The notes below the pieces were generated by a model. The model was not told where the DNA came from, did not search any database, and saw nothing but the letters and a program-made list of their open reading frames with translations. Made by a program: the position numbers and the translations under genes. From positions 1-41,406 of IMG/VR virus record IMGVR_UViG_3300035228_001452: DNA of 41,406 nt. One strand, given 5' to 3'. Source of the stretch: a virus. Shown piece after piece: positions 1-7,200 of this stretch; within the stretch, counting starts at the first letter, position 1, and each line of letters starts with the position of its first letter.

Positions 1-59
1 TCACCAAGTTGCCTCTTACAATATGTGATAAGATCAGCTCTTGAATTTGGAGACGCCAT
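1..59 (-). CDS. gp13: Neck protein gp13, N-terminal fragment
   Basis: Only the first 19 codons are inside the window; the gene runs off the left edge. The visible peptide reads MASPNSRADLITYCKRQLG. T4 gp13 also begins with a short polar stretch followed by a helix ending in RRLG, and cyanophage gp13 proteins commonly start MASPN/MATP...LIDYCKRxLG. gp13 forms, with gp14, the neck ring that closes the packaged head and receives the tail. The start ATG lies 12 nt after the stem of an intrinsic terminator, and a CTAAATA late-promoter-like element sits 24 nt upstream inside that terminator's loop. The only Shine-Dalgarno-like stretch (AAGGGA) lies in the 3' arm of the same hairpin, 12 nt from the ATG. 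The position after the fibre genes matches T4, where wac is followed by 13. The identification rests on a short peptide plus synteny. Confidence 0.7.
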   Translation of the reverse strand, partial: MASPNSRADLITYCKRQLG

Positions 60-66
60 TACACAC

Positions 67-101
67 AAAAATCCCTTCTTACCTATTTAGGAAGAAGGGA
101 T
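67..101 (-). terminator. Intrinsic terminator after the 65-aa gene
   Basis: Read on the minus strand, a perfect 10-bp stem ATCCCTTCTT/AAGAAGGGAT encloses an 11-12 nt loop and is followed directly by TTTTGTGTGT. The loop itself can close further through CCTA/TAGG. The hairpin starts 7 nt past the stop codon of the 65-aa gene and ends just before gp13, so it closes the fibre and adhesin transcript. The plus-strand reading also has a stem but no U-rich tail. Confidence 0.85.
84..91 (-). promoter_or_regulatory. Late-promoter-like octamer CCTAAATA in the terminator loop
   Basis: The minus strand reads CCTAAATA, 24 nt before the gp13 ATG. It matches the T4 late consensus TATAAATA at the last six positions (TAAATA). 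The spacing to the start codon resembles the other late-promoter candidates here (16 to 36 nt). It lies entirely inside the loop of the intrinsic terminator, so chance occurrence in an AT-rich loop is a real alternative. Confidence 0.45.
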
Positions 102-108
102 CTGAGAG

Positions 109-306
109 TTATTCTACTACTTCTGTGGGTGCTACTTCTGCTTCTTCTTCCGGTTTATCTTCTAGAAGACCTAGAGTTTCTAGACCGCCTTCCAATTTAA
201 TTTTATATTCTTTTGCTTTGACTAGATTTTTTTCGAGTTCCGCAATTTGCTTTTCTGTAGAAGCAATCTGCTCTTCAAAATTAGACTTAAGTTGTGCTGG
301 ATCCAT
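109..306 (-). CDS. Small coiled-coil protein of T4-like cyanophages (65 aa)
   Basis: A 65-residue protein. Residues 5-45 form one charged amphipathic helix with heptad spacing (LKSNFEEQIASTEKQIAEL then LEKNLVKAKEYKIKLEGG), predicting a coiled coil. The last 15 residues are acidic and probably disordered. The open frame also has an in-frame GTG three codons earlier. I chose the ATG at 306 because GGTGA lies 5 nt upstream and overlaps that GTG. Small proteins like this are common between fibre and neck genes in cyanophages, but I know of no assigned function. It sits where T4 has wac (fibritin), also a coiled-coil protein, but I see no fibritin similarity. It has its own late-promoter candidate and is followed at once by a strong terminator. 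Confidence 0.75.
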   Translation of the reverse strand: MDPAQLKSNFEEQIASTEKQIAELEKNLVKAKEYKIKLEGGLETLGLLEDKPEEEAEVAPTEVVE

Positions 307-334
307 AGTTATCACCGGTAATTGTGTATAAGAC

Positions 335-342
335 TATTTATC
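335..342 (-). promoter_or_regulatory. Late promoter octamer GATAAATA
   Basis: GATAAATA on the minus strand, 28 nt before the ATG of the 65-aa gene. It differs from the T4 late consensus TATAAATA only at the first base. Its first base is the final G of the preceding gene's TAG stop codon. Confidence 0.55.
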
Positions 343-1163
343 TATCCTTGAAATTGTATACTTATTGATCCAGCATTTGAATTGTCTGCTGTTGTTCCTG
401 ATTGAGAATTACCACCATTATATGATCCTCCTCCAGCACCCCAGAAACTCCATTGAGTTGCACCACCGCCAGAGTATCCGCCGCCGCCGCCAGCGCCATT
501 AGTGCCTCCACCGCCGCCGCCGCCGCCAAAACCACCTTGAGCTTGACCAGGACCACCACTCGCTCCGTTGGTGAAAGATCTGCCATACCAAGATCCGCTA
601 CCGTTTCCGGTTAAACCTCCGCCGCCGCCAGCATTACCATATCCATTTCCACCACCTCCACTAGTGCCTCCAGGTCTGCTGCTGTAACCTAAAGATCCAT
701 TAGTGATGTCGTGTCTTCCATGATAACCATTACCGCCATAAGGATATCCAGAAGCAGATCCAGCGCCCCCACCTGCTGCAATAATTAAAGGGGAATTGCT
801 AGATGTGCATACATATGTTCCACCGCCTCCTCCACAGTCATAACAGTTATTAGTTCCTCTTTGTCCAATAACCATTTTAAGGGTATCACCTTGGGATAAA
901 GAAAATGTTCCTGTTAACCTAGCACCTTTGCCGCCAGCAGGTCCATAACAATTACTTCTTCCACCTTGCCCACCTTTTACGGTAATCTGATAATTTCCGT
1001 CAGCAGGAACTGCCCAAGAAATAACACCAGATGATACATTTAAAAAATTTGTATCGTTTTTCCATGCAGAGTTGCCAGAAATACCGGCTCTAATTTGCGA
1101 CAAAGAAGGACCTTGATATCCTTCTATTGGAGTAGTAAAAGTTGCTGATGAGAATTCATATAG
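342..1163 (-). repeat. Paralogous direct repeat, copy 1 (with 3229-4050)
   Basis: This 822-nt segment encodes the C-terminal 273 residues plus stop of glycine-rich protein 1. It aligns without gaps to 3229-4050 in the same orientation, with about 22 amino-acid differences by my count. It includes a roughly 60-nt identical stretch (near 410-470 and 3299-3358). The sequence upstream of the repeat, encoding the N-terminal 62-70 residues, is unrelated apart from the shared fibre motif. Confidence 0.85.
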
Positions 1164-1373
1164 TTGCGGACCAGGAGAAGAAATCCACCCGACTCCATAT
1201 TCTGAGTCTACATCACTATCTGGGTCTCCCGTCCAAACTTCAAATTGACCTGAAGTTGTATTATAAATCACGGCACCAATAATTTTTGGCAAAGCATCTC
1301 TAGCTGCCTCACTATATTGTGGAATATTGAGATCAGTATTGATAAAAAGATGATTTACGTTTAAGGTAGACAT
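342..1373 (-). CDS. Glycine-rich adhesin-like protein 1, ALK/LTK-type glycine-rich domain
   Basis: A 343-aa virion protein, probably a fibre tip or receptor-binding adhesin (inference). Residues 1-70 are a short attachment region ending in the common phage-fibre motif GAVIYNTTSGQFEVW. Residues 71-135 form a beta-rich entry region with an IxWxVPADGxYxITVxG segment. Residues 136-343 are dominated by glycine runs, including GGFGGGGGGGG (280-290) and GAGGGGGYSGGG (293-304). Cysteines occur at 142, 177, 180 and 189. The order of VPxxGxYxI, GQRG, GGGGGTYV, PLIIAAGGG, GGFGGGGGG and GGGGGYSGG follows, from memory, the extracellular glycine-rich domain of ALK/LTK. Runs like these can pack as polyglycine II helices, as in the S16 gp38 adhesin. 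Its last 273 residues are nearly identical to glycine-rich protein 3. It is the only copy not followed by a chaperone-like gene. Confidence 0.8.
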   Translation of the reverse strand: MSTLNVNHLFINTDLNIPQYSEAARDALPKIIGAVIYNTTSGQFEVWTGDPDSDVDSEYGVGWISSPGPQLYEFSSATFTTPIEGYQGPSLSQIRAGISGNSAWKNDTNFLNVSSGVISWAVPADGNYQITVKGGQGGRSNCYGPAGGKGARLTGTFSLSQGDTLKMVIGQRGTNNCYDCGGGGGTYVCTSSNSPLIIAAGGGAGSASGYPYGGNGYHGRHDITNGSLGYSSRPGGTSGGGGNGYGNAGGGGGLTGNGSGSWYGRSFTNGASGGPGQAQGGFGGGGGGGGTNGAGGGGGYSGGGATQWSFWGAGGGSYNGGNSQSGTTADNSNAGSISIQFQG

Positions 1374-1396
1374 TTATATTATAGACCTATTACTAT

Positions 1397-1404
1397 TATT
1401 TATT
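1397..1404 (-). promoter_or_regulatory. Late promoter octamer AATAAATA
   Basis: AATAAATA on the minus strand, 23 nt before the ATG of glycine-rich protein 1. It differs from the T4 late consensus at the first base only. It overlaps the TAA stop codon of the preceding 87-aa gene. Confidence 0.5.
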
Positions 1405-1663
1405 CCCACGGAGGTGGCACTTGATTAATCCAGTTTTGAATCCATTTCTCTGCAAGAAACACAGGAGGACCTTCTACAATATTTCCATCAATTGACGGTT
1501 TTACTGCTTCGTGGAGAATATGAATATCATACTTTGATAAAATTTCAGCAGAAAGTTCTTGATACTCTGCATCACATGGATCCACATCAGGATGATCTTC
1601 AATAAATTGTTCTACTGAATATTCAATAGGATTGTGATTATTTAATTTAATTAATCTTGTCAT
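1400..1663 (-). CDS. Putative adhesin/fibre assembly chaperone (87 aa)
   Basis: The N-terminus TRLIKLNNHNPIEYSVEQF matches the start of the 163-aa protein (KYIKLVNNTPIHYTIEQF). Both continue with an acidic stretch, then LxKYDIHxL/LKQYDVYPL and a C-terminal WIQxW motif. The shape (short beta start, YxVxPxxx element, W-rich end) recalls small chaperones encoded just after phage tail fibres and adhesins; that role is inference. The open frame extends 12 codons further upstream. I chose the ATG at 1663 because it aligns with the paralogue and has AAGGTG 7 nt upstream. That Shine-Dalgarno lies in the last codons of glycine-rich gene 2, and the gap between the genes is 4 nt, suggesting translational coupling. 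Unlike the paralogue it lacks the cysteine-rich tail and ends QVPPPWE. Confidence 0.75.
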   Translation of the reverse strand: MTRLIKLNNHNPIEYSVEQFIEDHPDVDPCDAEYQELSAEILSKYDIHILHEAVKPSIDGNIVEGPPVFLAEKWIQNWINQVPPPWE

Positions 1664-1667
1664 TTCA

Positions 1668-2705
1668 TCACACCTTAGTAATTTTAATTTTACCGGCATT
1701 TTGTCTTTGCCCTGCCGTCTTCACTGCTCCAGTAGCATCAGAAGTTACATAAGAACCTCCACCAGCAGCATAAAAACTCCATCTAGACATAGCTCCACCA
1801 GAGTATCCGCCACCACCGCCAGCGCCATTAGTGCCTCCACCGCCGCCGCCGCCGCCAAAACCACCAGGGGCAGGACCAGGACCACCTTGAGATCCGGCAG
1901 ATAGACCTTGACCTCCCCAACTTCCATTACCGTTTCCGGTTGTTCCTCCACCACCTCCAGAAGGACCATTATTACCGCCGCCGCCAGATCCATTAGATCC
2001 ACCAGGACCATAAGCAGTGCTACCTCCAGTTTCACTAGTGGTTCCATTTTGTGGTCCTGGTCCATTCATTCCAGAAGCAGATCCACCACCACCTCCTCCT
2101 GCAATAACTAAAGGTGTGTTGTCTTCTTCACAGACATAAGTACCACCGCCGCCACCGCAATCATATCCATTATTTGTGCCTCTTTGTCCGACAACAATTT
2201 TTAATTTAGTTCCACCTTTGATATTCACAGTACCAGTAGCATATACTCCTGTGCCACCAGCAGGTCCATAATAATTACTTCTACCACCTTGGGCTCCCCA
2301 GCATTCAATTTTGTAGTTTCCGGTTCCTGGTGGGGTCCATGACCAAACTCCACTGTTAACACTTAAATATTCTGAATTATTTTTCCATTCATCATTACCA
2401 GAAATTCTGCTTACAACAGTCGCTAACGATGGACCGGTCCTGCTCGTCTCATTAGCATCATATTCAAAACCTTGAAAATTATATCGTTGTGCTCCTCCTC
2501 CACCCGTTCTCTCTCCGAGAGCAAGTTTCCATTCACTACCATTCCAAAATTCTAAAACTTTGTCGTCATCATTAAAAATGAGCATGCCAATCTCTGGAGG
2601 ATTGGCTGCAAAATGTGCATCTCTTGCGGCCACAGATAATCTTGCAAAAACTAAATTTTGCGAGACGTTAGCTGTGTCAACCGTAAGTTTTGAAGTTTCT
2701 GCCAT
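1668..2705 (-). CDS. Glycine-rich adhesin-like protein 2, ALK/LTK-type glycine-rich domain
   Basis: A 345-aa paralogue of the other two glycine-rich proteins and the most diverged. The N-terminal 60 residues hold the fibre motif GMLIFNDDDKVLEFWNGSEW (40-59). Residues 74-140 are the beta-rich entry region, and 137-345 the glycine-rich domain with GQRGTNN, GGGGGTYVC, PLVIAGGGGGG, GGFGGGGGGGG and GAGGGGGYSGG. Two cysteines present in both paralogues are replaced together (Tyr145, Gly180), while the pair Cys183/Cys192 is kept. An extra Cys135 lies in IECWG. The middle segment (210-260) differs completely from the paralogues in loop length and sequence, as expected for a receptor-contacting region. 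The protein probably forms a distal tail or fibre tip (inference). It is followed after 4 nt by the 87-aa chaperone-like gene. Confidence 0.8.
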   Translation of the reverse strand: MAETSKLTVDTANVSQNLVFARLSVAARDAHFAANPPEIGMLIFNDDDKVLEFWNGSEWKLALGERTGGGGAQRYNFQGFEYDANETSRTGPSLATVVSRISGNDEWKNNSEYLSVNSGVWSWTPPGTGNYKIECWGAQGGRSNYYGPAGGTGVYATGTVNIKGGTKLKIVVGQRGTNNGYDCGGGGGTYVCEEDNTPLVIAGGGGGGSASGMNGPGPQNGTTSETGGSTAYGPGGSNGSGGGGNNGPSGGGGGTTGNGNGSWGGQGLSAGSQGGPGPAPGGFGGGGGGGGTNGAGGGGGYSGGAMSRWSFYAAGGGSYVTSDATGAVKTAGQRQNAGKIKITKV

Positions 2706-2726
2706 TTTTAAAAGTACTCTATATCT

Positions 2727-2734
2727 TATTTAGA
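2727..2734 (-). promoter_or_regulatory. Late-promoter-like octamer TCTAAATA
   Basis: TCTAAATA on the minus strand, 21 nt before the ATG of glycine-rich protein 2. It differs from TATAAATA only at the second base. It contains the TAA stop codon of the 163-aa gene. The same octamer precedes glycine-rich protein 3. Confidence 0.45.
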
Positions 2735-3221
2735 CTAATTTTCCCCACTTGTCTAGGGGGCATGCGGATACTTTTAGTTGCGCTTTGAGAACCATAAAAC
2801 ATCCACACTCTTTACATTGTCTAGTAGATTTTCTATATCTATCACAGTCTTGACAAATATTCATTCTTTCTAGTCTTTGTTCATTACTAGCAAATGCATC
2901 AGCACCAAGATTAGGAAATTTAAATCCCTTCTTTTCCTCAACTTCCATATCATCAATTGATTTATGAATCTCTTTTACTTCCCATTGCTGAATCCACTCA
3001 CCATTCCAATTTTGTTGAGGATCTATCTCTACTACTTCTGTATCTGCCGTTATTTCTGGAGACGCGGTAGTAATCAAAGGATATACATCATACTGCTTTA
3101 AAACATTTTTATCGGGAATTCCTTTTACTTTTGTATAAATTTTAACTTCCGGATATTCTTCAATAAATTGTTCTATTGTATAATGGATAGGAGTGTTGTT
3201 TACTAATTTAATATATTTCAT
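2730..3221 (-). CDS. Putative adhesin assembly chaperone fused to a zinc-ribbon-like tail (163 aa)
   Basis: Residues 1-82 are paralogous to the 87-aa protein (IKLVNNTPIHYTIEQFIEEY, LKQYDVYPL, GEWIQQW). Residues 83-118 are a charged linker. Residues 119-163 form a cysteine-rich tail with Cys at 123, 126, 136, 139, 141 and 154 in a CxxC-x9-CxxCGC-x12-CP arrangement, ending CPLDKW. This is a zinc-ribbon-like pattern that I have seen at the C-terminus of other marine phage proteins; metal binding is inferred. The gene follows glycine-rich gene 3 with a 7-nt gap. AAGGAT, in the last codons of that gene, lies 10 nt before the ATG and is a better Shine-Dalgarno than the AAAGGA abutting it. It has no promoter candidate of its own, so it should be co-translated with the adhesin. 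Confidence 0.75.
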   Translation of the reverse strand: MKYIKLVNNTPIHYTIEQFIEEYPEVKIYTKVKGIPDKNVLKQYDVYPLITTASPEITADTEVVEIDPQQNWNGEWIQQWEVKEIHKSIDDMEVEEKKGFKFPNLGADAFASNEQRLERMNICQDCDRYRKSTRQCKECGCFMVLKAQLKVSACPLDKWGKLV

Positions 3222-3228
3222 TTCCTTT

Positions 3229-4050
3229 CTATCCTTGAAATTGTATACTTATTGATCCAGCATTTGAATTTTCTGCTGTTGTTCCTGATTGACTAGAACC
3301 ACCATTATATGATCCTCCTCCAGCACCCCAGAAACTCCATTGAGTTGCACCACCGCCGGAATACCCGCCACCACCACCAGCGCCATTAGTGCCTCCACCG
3401 CCACCACCGCCGCCAAAACCACCTTGAGCAGGACCAGGACCACCTTGAGATCCGTTGGTGAAAGCTCTACCATACCAGGATCCACTACCGTTTCCGGTTA
3501 AACCTCCACCACCTCCAGCATTACCATATCCATTTCCACCAGATCCATTAGTGCCTCCAGGTCTGCTGCTGTAACCTAAAGATCCATTGGTGATATCATG
3601 TCTCCCATGATAACCATTGCCACCATAAGGATATCCCGAAGCAGATCCAGCACCGCCACCTGCTGCAATAATTAAAGGAGAATTACTAGATGTGCATACA
3701 TAAGTACCTCCTCCACCACCACAGTCATAACAGTTATTGGTTCCTCTTTGTCCAATAGCCATTTTAAGGGTATCACCTGAAGTCAATGCAAATGTTCCTG
3801 ATAACCTAGCACCTTTGCCGCCAGCAGGTCCATAACAATTACTTCTGCCACCTTGACCACCTCTTACGGTAATAACATAATTTCCGTCAGCAGGAACTGC
3901 CCATGTAATTATACCAGATGATACACTCAAGAAACTTGTATCGTTTTTCCATGCATCATTACCGGAAATTCCGGCTCTAATTTGCGACAAAGAAGGACCT
4001 TGATATCCTTCTATTGGAGTAGTAAAAGTTGCTGTTGAGAAATCATACAA
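3229..4050 (-). repeat. Paralogous direct repeat, copy 2 (with 342-1163)
   Basis: Encodes the C-terminal 273 residues plus stop of glycine-rich protein 3 and aligns gap-free to 342-1163. Many differences are synonymous changes in glycine codons, so the duplication is not brand new. Recombination between the copies would delete the two chaperone-like genes and glycine-rich protein 2. Confidence 0.85.
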
Positions 4051-4236
4051 AGATGCTCCCTCTCCAATAACTTCCCATTGCCCTTCTACAGAATTGTAGA
4101 TCTGCATTGTCTCTTCGGTGCTATTGTATACAATATCACCACCGTTCGTAGAACGACTATTGATTTGAGACTGAGTTAATGACGGAATTTTAATACCAAT
4201 TCCAATATTGGCCCTATCAGTATTAACAGTTGACAT
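3229..4236 (-). CDS. Glycine-rich adhesin-like protein 3, ALK/LTK-type glycine-rich domain
   Basis: A 335-aa paralogue. Residues 1-62 are an attachment region with the fibre motif GGDIVYNSTEETMQIYN and differ from those of the other copies. Residues 63-335 align without gaps to glycine-rich protein 1 with about 22 differences, mostly conservative, and share cysteines at 134, 169, 172 and 181. The domain has the VPADGNYVITV entry strand, GQRGTNN, GGGGGTYVC, PLIIAAGGG, GGFGGGGGGGG and GGGGGYSGGG signatures of ALK/LTK-type glycine-rich regions (from memory of that family). Its likely role is a fibre or baseplate tip adhesin (inference). It is first in the adhesin array, 24 nt downstream of the 3002-aa fibre gene, with its own late-promoter candidate, and is followed by the 163-aa gene. 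Confidence 0.8.
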   Translation of the reverse strand: MSTVNTDRANIGIGIKIPSLTQSQINSRSTNGGDIVYNSTEETMQIYNSVEGQWEVIGEGASLYDFSTATFTTPIEGYQGPSLSQIRAGISGNDAWKNDTSFLSVSSGIITWAVPADGNYVITVRGGQGGRSNCYGPAGGKGARLSGTFALTSGDTLKMAIGQRGTNNCYDCGGGGGTYVCTSSNSPLIIAAGGGAGSASGYPYGGNGYHGRHDITNGSLGYSSRPGGTNGSGGNGYGNAGGGGGLTGNGSGSWYGRAFTNGSQGGPGPAQGGFGGGGGGGGTNGAGGGGGYSGGGATQWSFWGAGGGSYNGGSSQSGTTAENSNAGSISIQFQG

Positions 4237-4252
4237 TTTTTAAACTTTCTTT

Positions 4253-4260
4253 TATTTAGA
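4253..4260 (-). promoter_or_regulatory. Late-promoter-like octamer TCTAAATA
   Basis: TCTAAATA on the minus strand, 16 nt before the ATG of glycine-rich protein 3 and immediately after the TAA stop codon of the 3002-aa gene. It is the same variant as upstream of glycine-rich protein 2. The short distance to the ATG lowers confidence. Confidence 0.4.
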
Positions 4261-7200
4261 TTAGATAATTGCCCAACTAGATCCACTTCCAATAGTTACC
4301 GCATATCCGGTAGCAATTTCAATAGGACCATTGGAAAAACAATCACTAGAATTACCAATTGTAATGTTCTCTGAGATATCAGCATTTTGAACAATTTTGA
4401 TGATTCCATTGGAATCCAACCATTGTGCATTGCCATTAATATACTGAATACCAGTGATATTAAAATCTCCATCCAGATCTAATGTATATTGCGGATCTGC
4501 TTTATTAATACCAACCTTAGACAATCTGTAAATGTCATCACCATTAGTTGCTTCAGTCCATCTGGAGGTTACAAATTCGGCATTATTTTGGAAGAACTGA
4601 CCGTTAAGGTTCATATCACCTTGAACATTAAATTTGTAATTTCTTACAGTAGTACCATCTGATGGGTCAGTACCAGAGGTTGAAGTAGTGTTAATTGTTA
4701 CAGCATTATTAACTCCACTTACAGCGAGAGCAGGTGATCCACTAAATGTCGTGCCTCCATTTGCATCTGATGCTTCGATCGAAAAGTAGTTAGTTGCATT
4801 ATTATTTGAACCAACTCTCCAGTATCTTGTACCACTATTATTATAGAAATTGAGTTGACCAGCACCTGAATTTTGTATAGTAGTAGAGTTAACGTTAGTT
4901 AAATCTCTTGCTTGATTGAAAATTCTGGTTCCGTTAATATGATAACCGAATGGAGAATCCACACCAGTATCATCATAAATTCTGAATTGAATTTTATTAC
5001 TATCTTCTGGTTCATAAAAATCTAAACCTTCTGGTGTTGCCTTGATTGCTATATCAATACCGGTATCGCTAGTCCCATTAAACTGAATTTCTGGGTTTAC
5101 CGCATCCAATCTAATGTTTCCATATACATGTAGTGCTTGCTGTGGATCTGTGGTATTAATACCAACTTCATTGGAAGAAGCATCTACAAACAAAACGCCA
5201 CTGTCAACTGTTAAATCATCTGTGATTCCTACAGTGCTACTGAAAGTTGCAGTTCCTGCAATAGTTAAAGTGGAATTAACACCAGACAGTTGTAGTGGTC
5301 CTGTCATAGTATCACCCGTCTTAAGGACGTTTAGTGAAGACGCACCGATTATTGATGCTGTAATTGTGCCAGCGGCAAAATTACCAGAACTATCACGTTC
5401 AACAGCAGTACTTACAACGTTCGTTGAATTAAATTGAATGTTGCCTTCGTTCCAGATAACATTACCATTAATATTAAATCCATCTGCATTTACTACTATA
5501 GCATTCAGGGTTCCTGAACCATCAGTAGAAGTACCACCAGTGGATACAATTGCACTATTATAATTTGCAGTTAACTGAGAACTATTAAAGTAAACACCCG
5601 GAGAAGTAGCATTGCCATCTTTCCTTCCTAACCTTAAGTTGGCAGTACCACCATCGCTTTCTAGAGTAGCAACTTCAACAACATTATTATCGTCAAGTGT
5701 AAAGTCTTGGTAAGGAACTCTATTAGATGCAGTACCAATAGTTTCTCCGCCAATAAAATTACCGGTAGTCAATCTACCAATAAGGATCGTGTAATCATTA
5801 AAGGTATCACTTGCGTCATCATTAATGACAATGTTATCAATTGAAATTGCACCAATTGCTTGAGAAAGTGCATTGTATAGGTTGACATTTCCCCCAGGAG
5901 TAAATGGAGTTGCATTTAAGATTCGACCAGCAACATAAATTCTAAACTTAGGATCTCCATTAAATGATTGAATGCGAAGATTATCTCTAAATTTAGTAGC
6001 ACTTAAGAATGTTGGAATTCTATTATCAGAAATAACTCCATAGTTAATATTAAGTGCATTTTGATACCATTCTGCTTGTTTGTTGGAAAGTCTATCAGCA
6101 TCAAGACCGGAACCAGGACCATCATTTAGAGAAGTCCACATCTTCGCCCAAGTACCAAAAGTTGTTACTTCATCACCAGAACCACGCAACCAGATGTTGT
6201 CATTGTCTGTGAATGCCATTTGTCTGACACCACCTTCGGCAGTTAAACCTTGACCTTTGTTTCTGATTGTCAACACAAGGTGTTGAGCTCCACCATCATT
6301 CAAACCATCAGAACTATTATTGATAGTATTAGCAGCAAGACCTTCAACGAAATTATTTGGAGTTGGGTTTGATGTTGGGTTGTTAGTACCAGTTGCTAGT
6401 CTTAGTGTATTTCCAGAAGAACCAGAAACATTGATGTTATAGGATCCAGCAAGTCTATCTGTAGGAACAGTTCCTGTGAATAAATTTGTTGCATTTGTGT
6501 AGTAAGAACCTTGCTTATCATCCAATTTATCTGCATCTAGTCCAGATCCAGCACCTGTTTTAAGTTCAACCGAACCATTTCCTTTTGTGCCAAGATTAAA
6601 TTGAGCTTTCCTAAACCTAGATACACCAATCGTTCCATATTCATCCGCTGTAATGGTTAGATCTGTAACTCTCTGAACATCTAATGCAACGTTTGCATAC
6701 TGTCTATTAACGGTAGAAACTTTTGCTTCCAAAACCATTCCAGATCCAGCACCAATTTCAGTGGGATTGAGTGTAATTGAAAAATCACTTGTGTAGTTAG
6801 TTCCACCAGATGTTACAAGAGCCTTTGTAATTGTATTACCGGAAACAGTAATTGAAGCTTTTAAATCATTTCCTGCTCCTCCACTCAATGCAATATCAGA
6901 ATACTGACCATTAGTAAATCCAGTACCACCATTGGCGATAATAATACGATCAACAAAGTTTCCTTGAGTATAAGTTGACTCAAAAATCATTGGCGAATTG
7001 CCACGCTGGAACTCAATAATAGTTCCAGCAGTAATTGTTTGTGAAACTGGATTGTTGATAGAAATAGTTGTCAATCCAGCTGCAGTAATAACACCAGTAA
7101 TATTGGTATTTGATTGGATGCCATTAATGCTTGAAAGAACAGAATGACCAATTAAGAAATCTGAATTTGTAGTAAAGATCATTGAGTTCTGACCACTACT

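Noticed and set aside
41-331. Plus-strand open frame of 96 codons over the 65-aa gene
   Set aside because: It spans the terminator and is antisense to a gene with a good Shine-Dalgarno; its serine-rich translation is typical of shadow frames.
362-586. Additional minus-strand frames inside the glycine-rich genes (also 1745-2065 and 3249-3485)
   Set aside because: Runs of GGN glycine codons keep neighbouring frames open, giving low-complexity Val/Leu/Ala-rich peptides. All three paralogues show it, which follows from the glycine repeats.
1701-2111. Plus-strand Ser/Thr/Arg-rich frames opposite glycine-rich gene 2
   Set aside because: They are the reverse complement of glycine codon runs; no ribosome-binding site and no plausible protein.
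342-4236. Glycine-rich proteins as collagen-like fibres
   Set aside because: There is no Gly-X-Y periodicity. The glycines come as long runs broken by conserved beta segments.
4261-5200. C-terminal self-cleaving chaperone (peptidase S74) at the end of the 3002-aa fibre
   Set aside because: The VGIxTxxPxxxLxVxG fibre motifs are present, but no catalytic serine-lysine chaperone segment follows; the protein ends in a short beta tail.
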